A stretch of DNA of 64,000 nucleotides, taken from Trebonia sp963773105. GTDB lineage: Bacteria > Actinomycetota > Actinomycetes > Streptosporangiales > Streptosporangiaceae. Numbering within the stretch: the first letter of the stretch is position 1; each line of letters begins with the position of its first letter. Under the pieces are notes generated by a model. That model searched no databases and was not told the DNA's origin. It saw nothing but the letters and a program-made list of their open reading frames with translations. Shown piece after piece: positions 52,048-61,292 of this stretch. Location of the stretch: positions 248,001 through 312,000 of the forward strand of contig CAVZAA010000009.1 in NCBI GenBank assembly GCA_963773105.1, written 5' to 3'. The translations under genes and the position numbers were made by a program.

Positions 52048-52950
52048 CTAGGGTTTGCGGGCGACCGCTCCGAGCAGCGGCATCGCGTCCGAGCAGGGCG
52101 GGTCAGCGGGCCCGGGGCGCCAGTGCTGCAGCTGGACGAGGCCGGGCTCGACCAGCTCGAGGCCCAGGCCGGTAAACCAGTTCCCGACGGTGGCGCGGAC
52201 CCGCAAGAAGACCGGAACCGCGCTGATGTTGTTCCATCGCTCGCGCGCGATCTCAAGCTGCTCGCCCGGCGTCGGCTGCATGACGACCAGGTAGCTGCCG
52301 GACGCGGCCGGCTCGACCAGTCCGGCCAGCACGCGGTCGGCGTCCTCGATGAAGTTCAGGATGTCGATCATGACGATCCCGACCGGCTGGGTGAGGTCGA
52401 ACGTCCGGTCCGCCCCGGCGATGACCGAGGCGGGGTCGCGGGCGTCGGCTTCGAGAAAGCTGACGCTGCCCGCCGCCGAGCGCAGCAGGGCGCGCGCGTG
52501 CGAGAGGACAACCGGGTCGTTGTCGACGTAGACGATCCGGCAGGCCGGGTCGGCCGCCTGGGCGACCTCGTGCGTGTTGCCGGCCGTGGGAATGCCCGTG
52601 CCGACGTCGAGGAACTGCCGTATCCCGGCCTCGGCGGCCAGGTAGGTCACCGTCCGGCGCAGAAACGCGCGCGAGGCAGGCCCGAATTCCGCCATCGCGG
52701 GAGCGACCGAGATCAGCAGCTTGGCCGCCCGGCGGTCGGCCTCGAAGTTGTCGCGCCCGCCCACCAGGTAGTTCCAGACTCGCGCCACGTTCGGCGTGTC
52801 GGTGTCGATCTTGACCGACCGCATGGGCCTGGACGTCAGGCGCAGCCACTCCTCCGACGACACCTCAGGCCAACCCCTTACCGCCACCTCGAAACCGGAC
52901 GGAAGCGCGATCTCACCGTGAGTGAAACCGTACGGGGTTATACCTATCAC
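52048..52950 (-). CDS. S-adenosyl methyltransferase, DUF574 family (second copy)
   Basis: A 300-residue DUF574 protein with TPNVARVWNYLVGGRDNFEA, FLDVGTGIPTAGNTHEVAQA and IVMIDILNFIEDADRVLAGL. The SAM-binding loop is intact. It shares order and motifs with the copy at 51022 but is clearly diverged, so the pair looks like an old duplication or two independent members. The start is uncertain: ATG 52950 gives a 47-residue N-terminal extension not typical of the family, and a start near SRPMRSVKIDTDTPN is possible. Function unknown. Confidence 0.83.
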   Translation of the reverse strand: MIGITPYGFTHGEIALPSGFEVAVRGWPEVSSEEWLRLTSRPMRSVKIDTDTPNVARVWNYLVGGRDNFEADRRAAKLLISVAPAMAEFGPASRAFLRRTVTYLAAEAGIRQFLDVGTGIPTAGNTHEVAQAADPACRIVYVDNDPVVLSHARALLRSAAGSVSFLEADARDPASVIAGADRTFDLTQPVGIVMIDILNFIEDADRVLAGLVEPAASGSYLVVMQPTPGEQLEIARERWNNISAVPVFLRVRATVGNWFTGLGLELVEPGLVQLQHWRPGPADPPCSDAMPLLGAVARKP

Positions 52951-53014
52951 GGTTTAGCCCTCCTGAGAGGCGCCAAACCCTAGGGATTCTAGGCATATAC
53001 ACCCAGGAATCGCG

Positions 53015-55133
53015 TCAGCGGAACGGCGCCCCGTTGACCTTGGCGGAGACCCCGGTCCGGTCCAGGTACGGGGTGATCCCACCGAGGTGGAACGGCCAGC
53101 CGGCACCGAGGATCATGCACAGGTCGATGTCCTCGGGAGCGGCCACCACCCCCTCGTCGAGCATGATCGCGATCTCCTGGGCGAGCCCTTCCAGGGCCCG
53201 CGCGAGCACTTCGGCGCCGGTCGACGGGTGGTCGCCGCCGGCCAGCATCGCGACAACCTCGGCGTCAACCGAGAAGTCCGGCCGGTAGACCGAGGCCTTG
53301 CCGGAGTCGGCCAGCGCGCGAAGCTTGCCAGAGACCGCGAAGCGGCCGGGGAAGGCCGCGGCCAGCGTCTCCGCCACGTGCACCGCGATCCTCGGTCCGA
53401 CCAGCGCCAGCAGCAGGAACGGTGACATCGGGAGCCCGAGCGGGTCGGCCGCGTGCTCGGCCGTCTCGAACCCGGTCCCCTCGTCGACGGCGGCCGATGA
53501 TCTCGCCCAGGAACCGGGTGAGCAGCCGGTTCACCACGAACGCGGGCCGGTCGGCGACGATCACGCAGTTCTTCTTGAGTGTCTTCCCCACGTCGAGCGC
53601 GGTCGCCACCGCGGCGTCGTCGGTCAGCGCGCCACGGACGACCTCGACCAGGGGCAGCACCGCGACCGGGTTGAAGAAGTGGAACCCGACGACCCGCTCG
53701 GGGTGCGCGAGGTTCGCCGCCATCGCGGTCACCGACAGCGAGGAGGTGTTGGTCGCCAGCACGCAGTCCGGTCCCACGACCGCCTCGACCTCCGCGAACA
53801 CCTGCTGCTTGACGGTGAGCTCCTCGAATACCGCCTCGATCACGAAGTCGGCGTCGGCGAACCCGTCCTTGCTGACCGAGCCGCTGATGAGCGCCTTCTG
53901 CCGGTTGGCGGCGTCGGGCGAGAGGCGGCCGCGGACCAGCTGCTTGTCGATCTCGGCGTGCACATAGGCCACGCCGGAGTCCACCCGGGCCTGGTCCAGG
54001 TCGGTCATCACCACCGGGACCTGCAGGCGGCGCACGAACAGGAGCGCGATCTGCGCGGCCATCAGCCCGGCGCCGACCACGCCGACCTTGGTGACCTTGC
54101 GTGCCAGCGCGCGGTCGGGCGCGCCGGCCGGCCGCTTGGCGCGCTTCTGCACCAGGTCGAACGCGTACAGCCCGGCCCGCAGCTCGTCCGACAGCAGCAG
54201 CTCGGCCAGGGCTTCGTCCTCGGCCGCGAACCCCTCGTCCCTGGTGCTGGTCCGGGCGGCGGCGATCAGGTCAAGCGCGCGGTAGGGGGCGGGCGCGGCG
54301 CCGTGCAGCTTGCCGTCGGTGAGGAATCGGGTGGCGGCGACGGCGGCGTCCCACGCGGCCGCGTCGGCCAGCGGGGCCCGCTCGACCGTGACCGAGCCAT
54401 TCAGGACCCGGGCCGCCCAGCGGAGCGACTCCTCGAGGAAGTCGGCGGGTTCGAACATCGCGTCGGCGATGCCGAGCGAGTACGCCTCGGCCCCGCCGAT
54501 CATCTTGTTCTGGTTGAGGGGGTTCTCAATGATCAGCTTCAGCGCGGCGGCCGGGCCGATGAGCCGGGGCAGCAGGTAGGCGCCGCCCCAGCCGGGCACC
54601 AGGCCGAGGAAGCACTCGGGGAAGGCGACCATCGGCACCCCGGACGAGATCGTGCGGTAGGTGCAGTGCAGCGCGACCTCGAGCCCGCCGCCCAGCGCGA
54701 CCCCGTTGATGAAGCAGAACGACGGCACCGGCAGCTCGCCCAGCCGGCGGAAGACCGCGTGGCCGAGGGCCCCGATCGCGGCCGCCCGCGCCCGCGCCAC
54801 CGCCGGCTCGATCCCGGGGGCGGTGATCGCCGCGCCCGCGCCGTCCAGGTCGGCCCCGGCTGCCAGGATGAAGGGCTTGCCGGTCACGCCGACGGCGGCG
54901 ATCTCGCCCGCCGCCGCGCGGGTCGCGACCGCGTCGAGGGCCGCGTTGAGCGAGAGCAGCCCCTGCGGGCCGAACGTGCTCGGCTTGGTGTGATCGTGGC
55001 CGTTGTCCAGGGTGATGAGCGCGAGGGTGCCGACGGCGCCGAGGTCGACGTCGCGGACGATCGCGCGGGTCACCACCTCGCCAGGGAATGCATCCTCGGT
55101 GAGAGCGCCCGACAGGTTCTCGATAGCCGTCAT
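53015..55133 (-). CDS. FadJ-like enoyl-CoA hydratase/3-hydroxyacyl-CoA dehydrogenase, one frameshift
   Basis: Conceptual translation gives ~705 residues. The N-terminal crotonase domain (~20-290; CFINGVALGGGLEVALHCTY, GLVPGWGGAYLLPRLIG) is followed by a Rossmann 3-hydroxyacyl-CoA dehydrogenase domain (VGVVGAGLMAAQIALLFVRR; GFHFFNPVAVLPLVEVV) and two C-terminal HAD domains. One extra G near 53494 breaks the frame after RFLGEIIG; the next frame restores AAVDEGTGFETAEHAADPLG and runs to the TGA at 53015. This is one enzyme of beta-oxidation. The start is ATG 55133. It lies just downstream of the thiolase gene on the same strand, so the two form a beta-oxidation pair. Confidence 0.85.
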
Positions 55134-55186
55134 CGCCGGCGGTCTCCTTGGGTCATGAAATCAGCGGGCCGGATGACGGGAACGCA

Positions 55187-55205
55187 GGGTCCGTTCGATA
55201 TGAGC
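55187..55205 (+). repeat. 19-bp repeat family, degenerate copy C
   Basis: GGGTCCGTTCGATATGAGC matches the reverse complement of the 19-bp repeat at 15 of 19 positions. It sits in the 84-bp gap between the thiolase and fadJ-like genes. Confidence 0.35.
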
Positions 55206-55217
55206 ATTGGCATTTTC

Positions 55218-56396
55218 TTAGATCCGCTCCCACAAGACGGTGCCGCCCATGCCCATGCCGACGCACATGGTCGCCATGCCGTAGCGGACCTCGGGGTGCT
55301 CAGCGAACTGCGCTGCGAGCTGGATCATCAGCCGGACGCCGGAGGAGGCGAGGGGGTGGCCGAGCGCGATCGCGCCGCCCCACGGGTTCACCCGGGGGTC
55401 GTCGGCGTCGATCTTGAAGTGGTCGAGGAACGCCAGGACCTGGACCGCGAACGCCTCGTTGATCTCGATGAGGCCGATGTCGTCCATGGTGAGGTTGTTG
55501 CGCGCGAGGAGCTTCTCGGTCGCGGGGACCGGGCCGATGCCCATCACCTCGGGCTCGACGCCGGCGAAAGAGAAGTCGACCAGGCGCATCTTGGCGCTGA
55601 GCCCGAGCTGCTCGGCCACCTCCTCGGCGGCGATGATGCAGCCGGTCGCGCCGTCGTTGATGCCGCTTGAGTTGCCGGCCGTGATCCGGCCGTGCGGGCG
55701 GAACGGGGTCTTGAGCGCGCGCAGGCCCTCCAGCGTCGTCTCCGGCCGCGGCGGCTCGTCCACCGTCGCCCAGCCCCAGCCGAGCTCGGCGGTGCGGATC
55801 GCCATCGGGACGAGGTCGGGCTGGAGCTTGCCCGCCGCGTAGGCGGCGGCGACCTTCTGCTGGCTGCCGAGCGCGTAGGCGTCGGCCCGCTCCTTGGTGA
55901 TCGACGGGAACCGGTCGTGCAGGTTCTCCGCCGTCATCCCCATGAACAGCGCCGACTCGTCGACCAGGTGCTCGGAGAGGAACCTCGGGTTGGGGTCGAC
56001 GCCCTCCCCCATCGGGTGCCGGCCCATGTGCTCGACCCCGCCGGCGATCGCGATGTCGGCCGCGCCGAGCGCGACGGTCCCGGCCACGGTGGTGACCGCG
56101 GTCATCGCGCCGGCGCACATTCGGTCGATCGCGTAGCCGGGCACGCTGGCCGGCAACCCGGCCAGCAGGGCGGCCGACCGGCCAATCGTCAGCCCCTGGT
56201 CGCCGATCTGGGTGGTGGCCGCGATCGCGACCTCGCCCACCTGGTCCTTGGGCAGGTTCGGGTTGCGCCGCAGCAGCTCCCTGATCACCCGGACGACCAG
56301 ATCGTCGGCCCGTGTCTCGGCGTAGATGCCCTTAGGTCCCGACTTGCCGAACGGCGTCCTCACGCCGTCGACGAAGACCACCTCGCGTGCCCTCAT
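55218..56396 (-). CDS. fadA: Acetyl-CoA C-acyltransferase (thiolase)
   Basis: A 392-residue thiolase. The catalytic nucleophile is Cys94 in DRMCAGAMT; GGAIALGHPLASSG carries the active-site His and CVGMGMGG the second Cys. Domain length and order are complete. It cleaves 3-ketoacyl-CoA in the last step of beta-oxidation. ATG 56396 is used. The fadJ-like gene follows 84 bp downstream on the same strand, an arrangement seen for fadA-fadB/J pairs. No transcriptional regulator is adjacent. Confidence 0.93.
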   Translation of the reverse strand: MRAREVVFVDGVRTPFGKSGPKGIYAETRADDLVVRVIRELLRRNPNLPKDQVGEVAIAATTQIGDQGLTIGRSAALLAGLPASVPGYAIDRMCAGAMTAVTTVAGTVALGAADIAIAGGVEHMGRHPMGEGVDPNPRFLSEHLVDESALFMGMTAENLHDRFPSITKERADAYALGSQQKVAAAYAAGKLQPDLVPMAIRTAELGWGWATVDEPPRPETTLEGLRALKTPFRPHGRITAGNSSGINDGATGCIIAAEEVAEQLGLSAKMRLVDFSFAGVEPEVMGIGPVPATEKLLARNNLTMDDIGLIEINEAFAVQVLAFLDHFKIDADDPRVNPWGGAIALGHPLASSGVRLMIQLAAQFAEHPEVRYGMATMCVGMGMGGTVLWERI

Positions 56397-56447
56397 TGGC
56401 TCTCCCTTGCAGCGCCTGCCCGGCTCTATGCTACTCGCCAGTAACCT

Positions 56448-57761
56448 TCAGCTTGAACGGCCCCCCCGCAGGAATTGTTCCAGCTGCTCAAGCGGCCACG
56501 CGTTGATGACGTCGTCGGGGGTGAGGCCGCCGAGGCGGGCGGCGGCGACGCCGTAGCGGGCGTTGTTCAGGTGCACGATCGAGTGCGCGTCGGTGTCGAT
56601 GGCGAACTTGACGCCGGCGTCGCGAGCCGCCCTGATGTGCTCGGGGGGCAGGTCCATCCGCTCGGGCGACGCGTTGATCTCCAGCGCCGTCCCGGTGCGC
56701 GCGCACGCCTCGTTGAGTGCCCCGAGATCCACGTCCACCGGCGGCCGGCGGCCCAGCTTGCGGGTGAGCGGATGGCCGATGATGTTCACGTAGGGGTTCT
56801 CGACCGCGGCCAGGAACCGATCCGTCATCGTGGTCTGGTCCTGGTCGAAGGACGAGTGGACCGACGCGACGCAGAGGTCGAAGCCGTCGAGGAAATCGGC
56901 GTCCCAGTCCACCGACCCGTCCGCCGCGATGTTCAGCTCGGTCCCGTGCAGCAGCGTGAGTCCCGCCCGCTGCTGCAGCGCCGCCACCTCGGCCCGCTGC
57001 ATCAGCATCTTCTCGTCGGTCATCTGCTGCATCACCAGGTTCGGCGCGTGGTCGGTGACCGCGTAGTACTGGTAGCCGCGCTTTTCCGCGGCGGCGACCA
57101 TGTCCGCCAGCGACGCGACCCCGTCGGTCAGGTTGGTGTGGGTGTGCAGGTCGCCGCGGAGGTCCTTGGTCTCAATGAGTCGCGTCGCGGTGCCTGCCGC
57201 TGTCATCTCGGGGATGCTGGCGGCCAGGACCGCCTCGATCTGGTCCTCATCCGCGTCGGACGGCAGCGACCGCAGCGCGTCTCGCAGCGGCTGGTCGCGG
57301 GTGATGACCCCGATGGAGCGGAGGATGCGCTCCTCGCTCTTGGCCCCGAACCCGGACAGCGGGCGCAGCCGGCCCGCGCGGACGGCGGCGTCGAGGTCGG
57401 CGACGCTGCCGATGCCGAGCTCGCGGCTGAGCTGCAGCGCCCGCTTCGGTCCGACGCCAGGCACCTTGGCGATCTGCAGGACGCCCGGCGGGACCTTGGC
57501 CCGGAGCTCGTCCACGGCCGCGACGGTCCCGGTCCGCCGGTACTCGGCGATCTTGCCCGCGATTGACGTGCCTACCCCGGGGATCTTGGTCAGCGCCGCG
57601 TCGGGCACCGCGCCGAGGTCGCCCGGGTAACCGGCGACGGCCTTGGCCGCCTTCTCGTAGTTCCGGGCGCGGAACTGATCGCCCCCGGTGATGGAGAGTA
57701 GTTCCGCGTACTCCCGCAGCATCGCCGCCGCGTCCTCGTTAGCGCTCGCCATGCCTGCCAT
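56448..57761 (-). CDS. PolX-like HhH-PHP protein lacking the polymerase palm
   Basis: A 437-residue protein. Residues ~10-140 form the 8-kDa/HhH N-terminal domain of DNA polymerase X (ITGGDQFRARNYEKAAKAVA, IPGVGTSIAGKIAEY, VPGVGPKRALQL). The C-terminal ~235 residues are a PHP phosphoesterase with metal ligands HTHTNLTDG, YAVTDHAP, HGTELNI, DAHS. Canonical PolX (about 570 residues) has a nucleotidyltransferase palm between them; here only ~60 residues remain and no GSxxR...DxD catalytic pattern is visible. It therefore cannot be a normal polymerase but may keep the 3'-5' nuclease/phosphodiesterase function. The start is ATG 57761. It stands alone. Confidence 0.8.
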   Translation of the reverse strand: MAGMASANEDAAAMLREYAELLSITGGDQFRARNYEKAAKAVAGYPGDLGAVPDAALTKIPGVGTSIAGKIAEYRRTGTVAAVDELRAKVPPGVLQIAKVPGVGPKRALQLSRELGIGSVADLDAAVRAGRLRPLSGFGAKSEERILRSIGVITRDQPLRDALRSLPSDADEDQIEAVLAASIPEMTAAGTATRLIETKDLRGDLHTHTNLTDGVASLADMVAAAEKRGYQYYAVTDHAPNLVMQQMTDEKMLMQRAEVAALQQRAGLTLLHGTELNIAADGSVDWDADFLDGFDLCVASVHSSFDQDQTTMTDRFLAAVENPYVNIIGHPLTRKLGRRPPVDVDLGALNEACARTGTALEINASPERMDLPPEHIRAARDAGVKFAIDTDAHSIVHLNNARYGVAAARLGGLTPDDVINAWPLEQLEQFLRGGRSS

Positions 57762-57845
57762 TGTCCCCCGCAGGGGTTAAAAGCTGCCCGGGTGAATAGT
57801 GTGTCTTAGTGAGCGCACAACAGTTCTAGTGATACGCTGCGTGTT

Positions 57846-58062
57846 GTGAACCTTACAGAGTGGGCGCGATTGCAGGGGATACACCCGCAGACGGCTTACC
57901 GCTGGTTCCGTGAGGGGACGCTGCCGGTCGCGGCGATGCGGGTGAACTCCCGGTCTGTGCTGGTCGCCCCGGAGGCTGCAGTGACCACGGCGGCCGGAGG
58001 GCTGGGACTGTACGCGCGGGTGTCGTCTCATGATCAGAGAACCGATCTTGACCGGCAGGTCG
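57846..58062 (+). pseudogene. IS607 TnpA recombinase, N-terminal fragment
   Basis: GTG 57846 opens a MerR-like helix-turn-helix (LTEWARLQGIHPQTAYRWFR) and then the start of the serine-recombinase domain with LYARVSSHDQRTDLDRQ. The expected catalytic Ser is in ARVSS. The remaining ~130 residues are absent; the sequence passes directly into TnpB coding sequence in another frame. Confidence 0.8.
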
Positions 58063-58620
58063 CCCCGTCATCGAGAACCTTGACTTCGCCGAGGCCCGCG
58101 CCGAAGGCCGGGAGCGCTCCGGCAGCCGACCGTCGCACGGCAGGCGGGGAAGGAAGTTCCGCCGCCTCATCGCAGGCATCCCCACCGCGAAGTTCCGCGA
58201 CCGGCTGGTCCAGATGACCACCAACGCGGACCTCCGCGTCATCGTGGTGGACCCCGCGTACACGTCCCGGTGGGGCGCCGAGCACTGGCTCGCGCCGCTG
58301 CGGGAGCACCACAGGGAAGCCTCCGGTCACCATGCAGCCGCGTTGGTGATCGGGAGACGCGGGCAGGGCCACCGGGCCAGGCGCCGCGCGAACGGGAACC
58401 TCACCGCTCCGGAGGATGCGGCCAGGCCAGCCCGGGCGCGGACCAGGATAAAACCGGCAGCCCCGCCCGCAAAGAGGAAACCCGCCGCCCCACGAAGCCC
58501 CCGGCTGCCGCACGGCACCCAGACCAGGCCGCCTCACAGGATCACGGCAGGGAACCAGGAGGCCCAGGACCGTTCGGGGCCCCCGCCGGGCAGAACTCAC
58601 GACTGCCCAGTGTTTAGGAA
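58063..58620 (+). pseudogene. TnpB-like RuvC nuclease, C-terminal fragment
   Basis: In the frame of 58214 the sequence reads VIENLDFAEARAEG, with the RuvC-II Glu in ENL, then FRRLIAGIPTAKFRDRLVQM, VIVVDPAYTSRWGAEHW and HHAAALVIGRRGQGHRARRR. This matches the second half of the TnpB proteins carried by streptomycete IS607 elements, including the region of the last RuvC motif. The N-terminal half with the first RuvC Asp is missing, so it is not an active nuclease. The frame has no stop of its own before the neighbouring gene. Confidence 0.75.
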
Positions 58621-58624
58621 CGGT
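58569..58624 (+). ncRNA. Possible omega-RNA scaffold end at the element's right end
   Basis: ACCGTTC (58569-58575) pairs with GAACGGT (58618-58624). Inside lie a short GC hairpin and GGGCAG-N9-CTGCCC (58588-58608). In IS200/IS607 elements the 3' end of tnpB overlaps a guide RNA with such nested stems, and the guide follows the right end. This assignment is inference from position and foldability. Confidence 0.35.
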
Positions 58625-59793
58625 CAGAGCATGAAGGATGAGCCGCGCGCGCCGCTGAGGGCGGTCCCGGAGCGGGCGTCGGCCAGGGCGCGGATCCCGG
58701 TTACGCCGTAGCCGAGCGTGAGCAGCGTGACCAGGGCCGAGAAGAGCACGACGCAGACCCGCGCCCACTGCGGGGCGACGACCAGGTCGTAGCCGAGTAC
58801 CCAGCCGACAATGGCGATCTCGGCCCCGATGCCGAAGACGGTCAGGCACGACGCCGCCAGCATCGTCCGCATCTCGGCCACGAGGACGTCGCCGACGGGC
58901 AGCGGGGTCGCCCCCTCGGCCGGGTCTTTCCTGCGGGCGGCGGCGTTCAGCACGCCGAACGCCAGTGGCGCGGCCACCGTGATCCCGCCCGCCAGGGCGA
59001 GCAGCAGGCTGAAGCGGCCGATTTCGACGCCGGGCAGCAGCGAGGCCACGCTGGCGGAAGCGCCGAGGGCGGCGCCGATCACCGCGCCGAGGGCGGCGAT
59101 GTTGGTCGCCCAGCTGCTGCCGAACGACCACGCGCCCGCCGCGTACAGCGGCATCCGCCAGAAGCGGTTACCCGCGTGCGCCATCCCGTCCGGCCCGTTC
59201 ACGCCCATCACCATCGTGCCGCCCACCAGGAGCAGCGCGAAGAGCAGACCGCCGCCGACCGGAATCCCCAGGTACTGCCAGAGGGACACCTGCCGGTGCA
59301 CGGCGAGCGTGATATCGAGCGGCGCGGCGCCAAGCGCGAGCGCCGCCGCCGACGGGGTGACGGCCAGGGTGGCCGCCTCGGGAATCGCGGCCAGCGCGGG
59401 GGACGGCGTGAAGGTCAGCTCGACCTCGGTCACCGGTGACGTCCCGATCGCGCGGCAGCCTCCGACAGGGACGACCCCGCCGCCCTGGCGATACGTCGGC
59501 ACGGCGTCGGTGGTGTCGGTGTACGGCTTGGTCGTGACCAGATCGAACGTCACCGGGCCGGGGCAGATGGCGGCGGTGTCGAGCTCGACCGTGGTCGTCC
59601 ACGTCCCGGCGGACTGCTGGGTGAGCGACGGGTTCGCCGACAGCCCGGCGACCGGCACCGGGGACGGCGCGGGCGACACCGGCGCCTGCCGCGTCAGCGC
59701 CAGGGCCTGCGCACCGGCGAGGGCCTCGAAGCCGAGCAGAACTCCGAAGATCAGGCCCGCGAACAGAAGGATTTTCGCCCAACGGAAACCCAA
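58624..59793 (-). CDS. Hypothetical membrane protein with extracytoplasmic domain
   Basis: A 389-residue protein of no recognised family. An N-terminal signal anchor (ILLFAGLIFGVLLGFEALAG, residues ~8-28) is followed by ~140 residues of Thr/Pro/Val-rich beta-type sequence containing two Cys (AICPGP, VGGCRA). The C-terminal half has five membrane helices (for example LLFALLLVGGTMVMGV, LLLALAGGITVAAPLAFGVL and MLAASCLTVFGIGAEIAIVG). ATG 59793 is used. The last codons abut the IS607 remnant. It is divergent from the DAG-kinase-like gene and its role is unknown. Confidence 0.65.
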   Translation of the reverse strand: MGFRWAKILLFAGLIFGVLLGFEALAGAQALALTRQAPVSPAPSPVPVAGLSANPSLTQQSAGTWTTTVELDTAAICPGPVTFDLVTTKPYTDTTDAVPTYRQGGGVVPVGGCRAIGTSPVTEVELTFTPSPALAAIPEAATLAVTPSAAALALGAAPLDITLAVHRQVSLWQYLGIPVGGGLLFALLLVGGTMVMGVNGPDGMAHAGNRFWRMPLYAAGAWSFGSSWATNIAALGAVIGAALGASASVASLLPGVEIGRFSLLLALAGGITVAAPLAFGVLNAAARRKDPAEGATPLPVGDVLVAEMRTMLAASCLTVFGIGAEIAIVGWVLGYDLVVAPQWARVCVVLFSALVTLLTLGYGVTGIRALADARSGTALSGARGSSFML

Positions 59794-59951
59794 CCCGGCC
59801 CCCCGCCTAACACCGTGAGCAGATGGCCGAAATCGTCCCAGCGGCCCCGCCGGCCGTCAAGCGAAAGCGGAATCTTGCCTGCGGCACGGCCGGCAGCGCA
59901 TAACGTTCCGGAAACAGCAGGTTACGATCAGGCGATGATAGCGAGTCGCGG

Positions 59952-61292
59952 GTGACGGCGGCGGCGAACGAGGCGGGCCGCCCGGGGACGCTAGGCCAGC
60001 GCTGGTTGGCCCGTCTTGCGGTGCTCTTCGCGGCCGCCGCCATCGTTATCGTTCCGGTCTTCGCCGAGCTCAAGAGCCTGGCGATGCTGGCGGTGGGGCT
60101 GGCCGCGGTCGCGGTGACCGTCGCCTCGGCCTACCTGTTCCTCGCCCGCCGGGGGCTGCTGCGCTGGGTGTCGCTCGCCGCCTTCGTGCTCGCCCCGGTC
60201 GCCGTCATCGTCGTGTACGCGTTCTACGACCTGCTGTGGGTGGCGGCGGTGTCGGCGGGCGGGTGGCTGCTGGCCGCCGCGACCGCGCGGCTGGCGCTGG
60301 CGGGCGACCGGGCCGACCGGCGGATGCTCGAGCAGCCGGTCGAGCGCCCCGCCCGCCGCCCGTTCCTGATCATGAACCCGAAATCGGGCGACGGTAAGGT
60401 GGCGCGGTTCGACCTGCCGCCCAAGGCGGCCGCCCTCGGCGCCGAGGTGTTCCTGATGAGCGGGCCCGAGCAGGTCGACGTGGCCGCGGTGGCCCGCCAG
60501 GCGGTCGCGGACGGGGCCGATTTGCTTGGCGTGGCCGGCGGCGACGGCACCCAGGCGCTGGTGGCCGAGGTCGCCGCCGAGCACGGCCTGCCGTTCGTGG
60601 TGATCACGGCCGGCACCCGCAATCACTTCGCGCTCGACCTGGGGCTGGACCGCGACGACCCCGCAGCCTGCCTGGCGGCCCTGTCCGACGGCGTTGACCT
60701 GCGGGTTGACCTCGGGATGATCGGCGGCCGGGTGTTCGTGAACAACGCCTCGTTCGGCGCCTACGCGGAGATCGTCGAGACCCCCGCCTATCGCGGCGAC
60801 AAGGTCGGCACCACGCTGGATGTGCTGCCGAGCCTGCTGCAGGGCCAGCGCGGCGCGCGGCTGACCGCGCGGGCCGACGACACCGAGATCACCGCGCCGC
60901 AGGCGCTGCTGGTCTCCAACAACCAGTACGGCAGCGCGGACATCGCCGGGCTGAACCGCCGGGTACGGCTGGACGGCGGGGAGCTCGGGGTGGTCGGGGT
61001 GACTGTGAGCACCGCCCAGGAGGCGGTCCGGTTGCTGCGCGGCAGCCGCTCCGGCGGTCTGACCGTGCTGACCGCGAAGGAGGTGACGGTGATCGCCGAC
61101 ACGCCGCGGATCCCGGTCGGGGTCGACGGCGAGGCGGTGTCGCTGCCGACGCCGGTGGTGTGCAGCATCCGCCCCGGCGCGCTGCGGGTGCGGGTGCCCC
61201 GTGACCGCCCGGGCGCCACCCCGCCCGAGCCGCCGGTGAACTTCACCCGGCTGCGACGGCTCGCGTTCTGGCGGCCGGGCGGTACCCGGTGA
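59952..61292 (+). CDS. Diacylglycerol kinase-like lipid kinase
   Basis: A 446-residue protein. Four or so N-terminal membrane helices (residues ~20-120) precede a DAGK catalytic domain: FLIMNPKSGDGKVARFD, the nucleotide motif VAGGDGTQALVAEVAAEHGL, and TAGTRNHFALDLGLDRDDP. The GGDGT motif is intact. Family members phosphorylate diacylglycerol or other lipids (DgkB, LCB kinases). The GTG at 59952 is used. Its stop overlaps the next gene by 4 bp, so it is coupled to a YqeG-like phosphatase, which suggests a paired lipid phosphorylation/dephosphorylation step, by inference. Confidence 0.85.
   Translation: MTAAANEAGRPGTLGQRWLARLAVLFAAAAIVIVPVFAELKSLAMLAVGLAAVAVTVASAYLFLARRGLLRWVSLAAFVLAPVAVIVVYAFYDLLWVAAVSAGGWLLAAATARLALAGDRADRRMLEQPVERPARRPFLIMNPKSGDGKVARFDLPPKAAALGAEVFLMSGPEQVDVAAVARQAVADGADLLGVAGGDGTQALVAEVAAEHGLPFVVITAGTRNHFALDLGLDRDDPAACLAALSDGVDLRVDLGMIGGRVFVNNASFGAYAEIVETPAYRGDKVGTTLDVLPSLLQGQRGARLTARADDTEITAPQALLVSNNQYGSADIAGLNRRVRLDGGELGVVGVTVSTAQEAVRLLRGSRSGGLTVLTAKEVTVIADTPRIPVGVDGEAVSLPTPVVCSIRPGALRVRVPRDRPGATPPEPPVNFTRLRRLAFWRPGGTR

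Larger units (their letters stand above)
57846..58624 (+). mobile_element. IS607-family deletion derivative
   Basis: The segment joins the first ~72 residues of an IS607 TnpA serine recombinase to the C-terminal half of a TnpB-like RuvC nuclease, with the rest of both genes missing. Its right end overlaps a foldable segment at 58569-58624 and the stop of the next gene. No inverted or direct flanking repeats were identified, as expected for IS607. Confidence 0.75.

Noticed and set aside
56440..56466. GGCCGTTCAAGCTGAAG resembling the 19-bp repeat
   Set aside because: It is largely the last codons and stop of the PolX-like gene and matches poorly.
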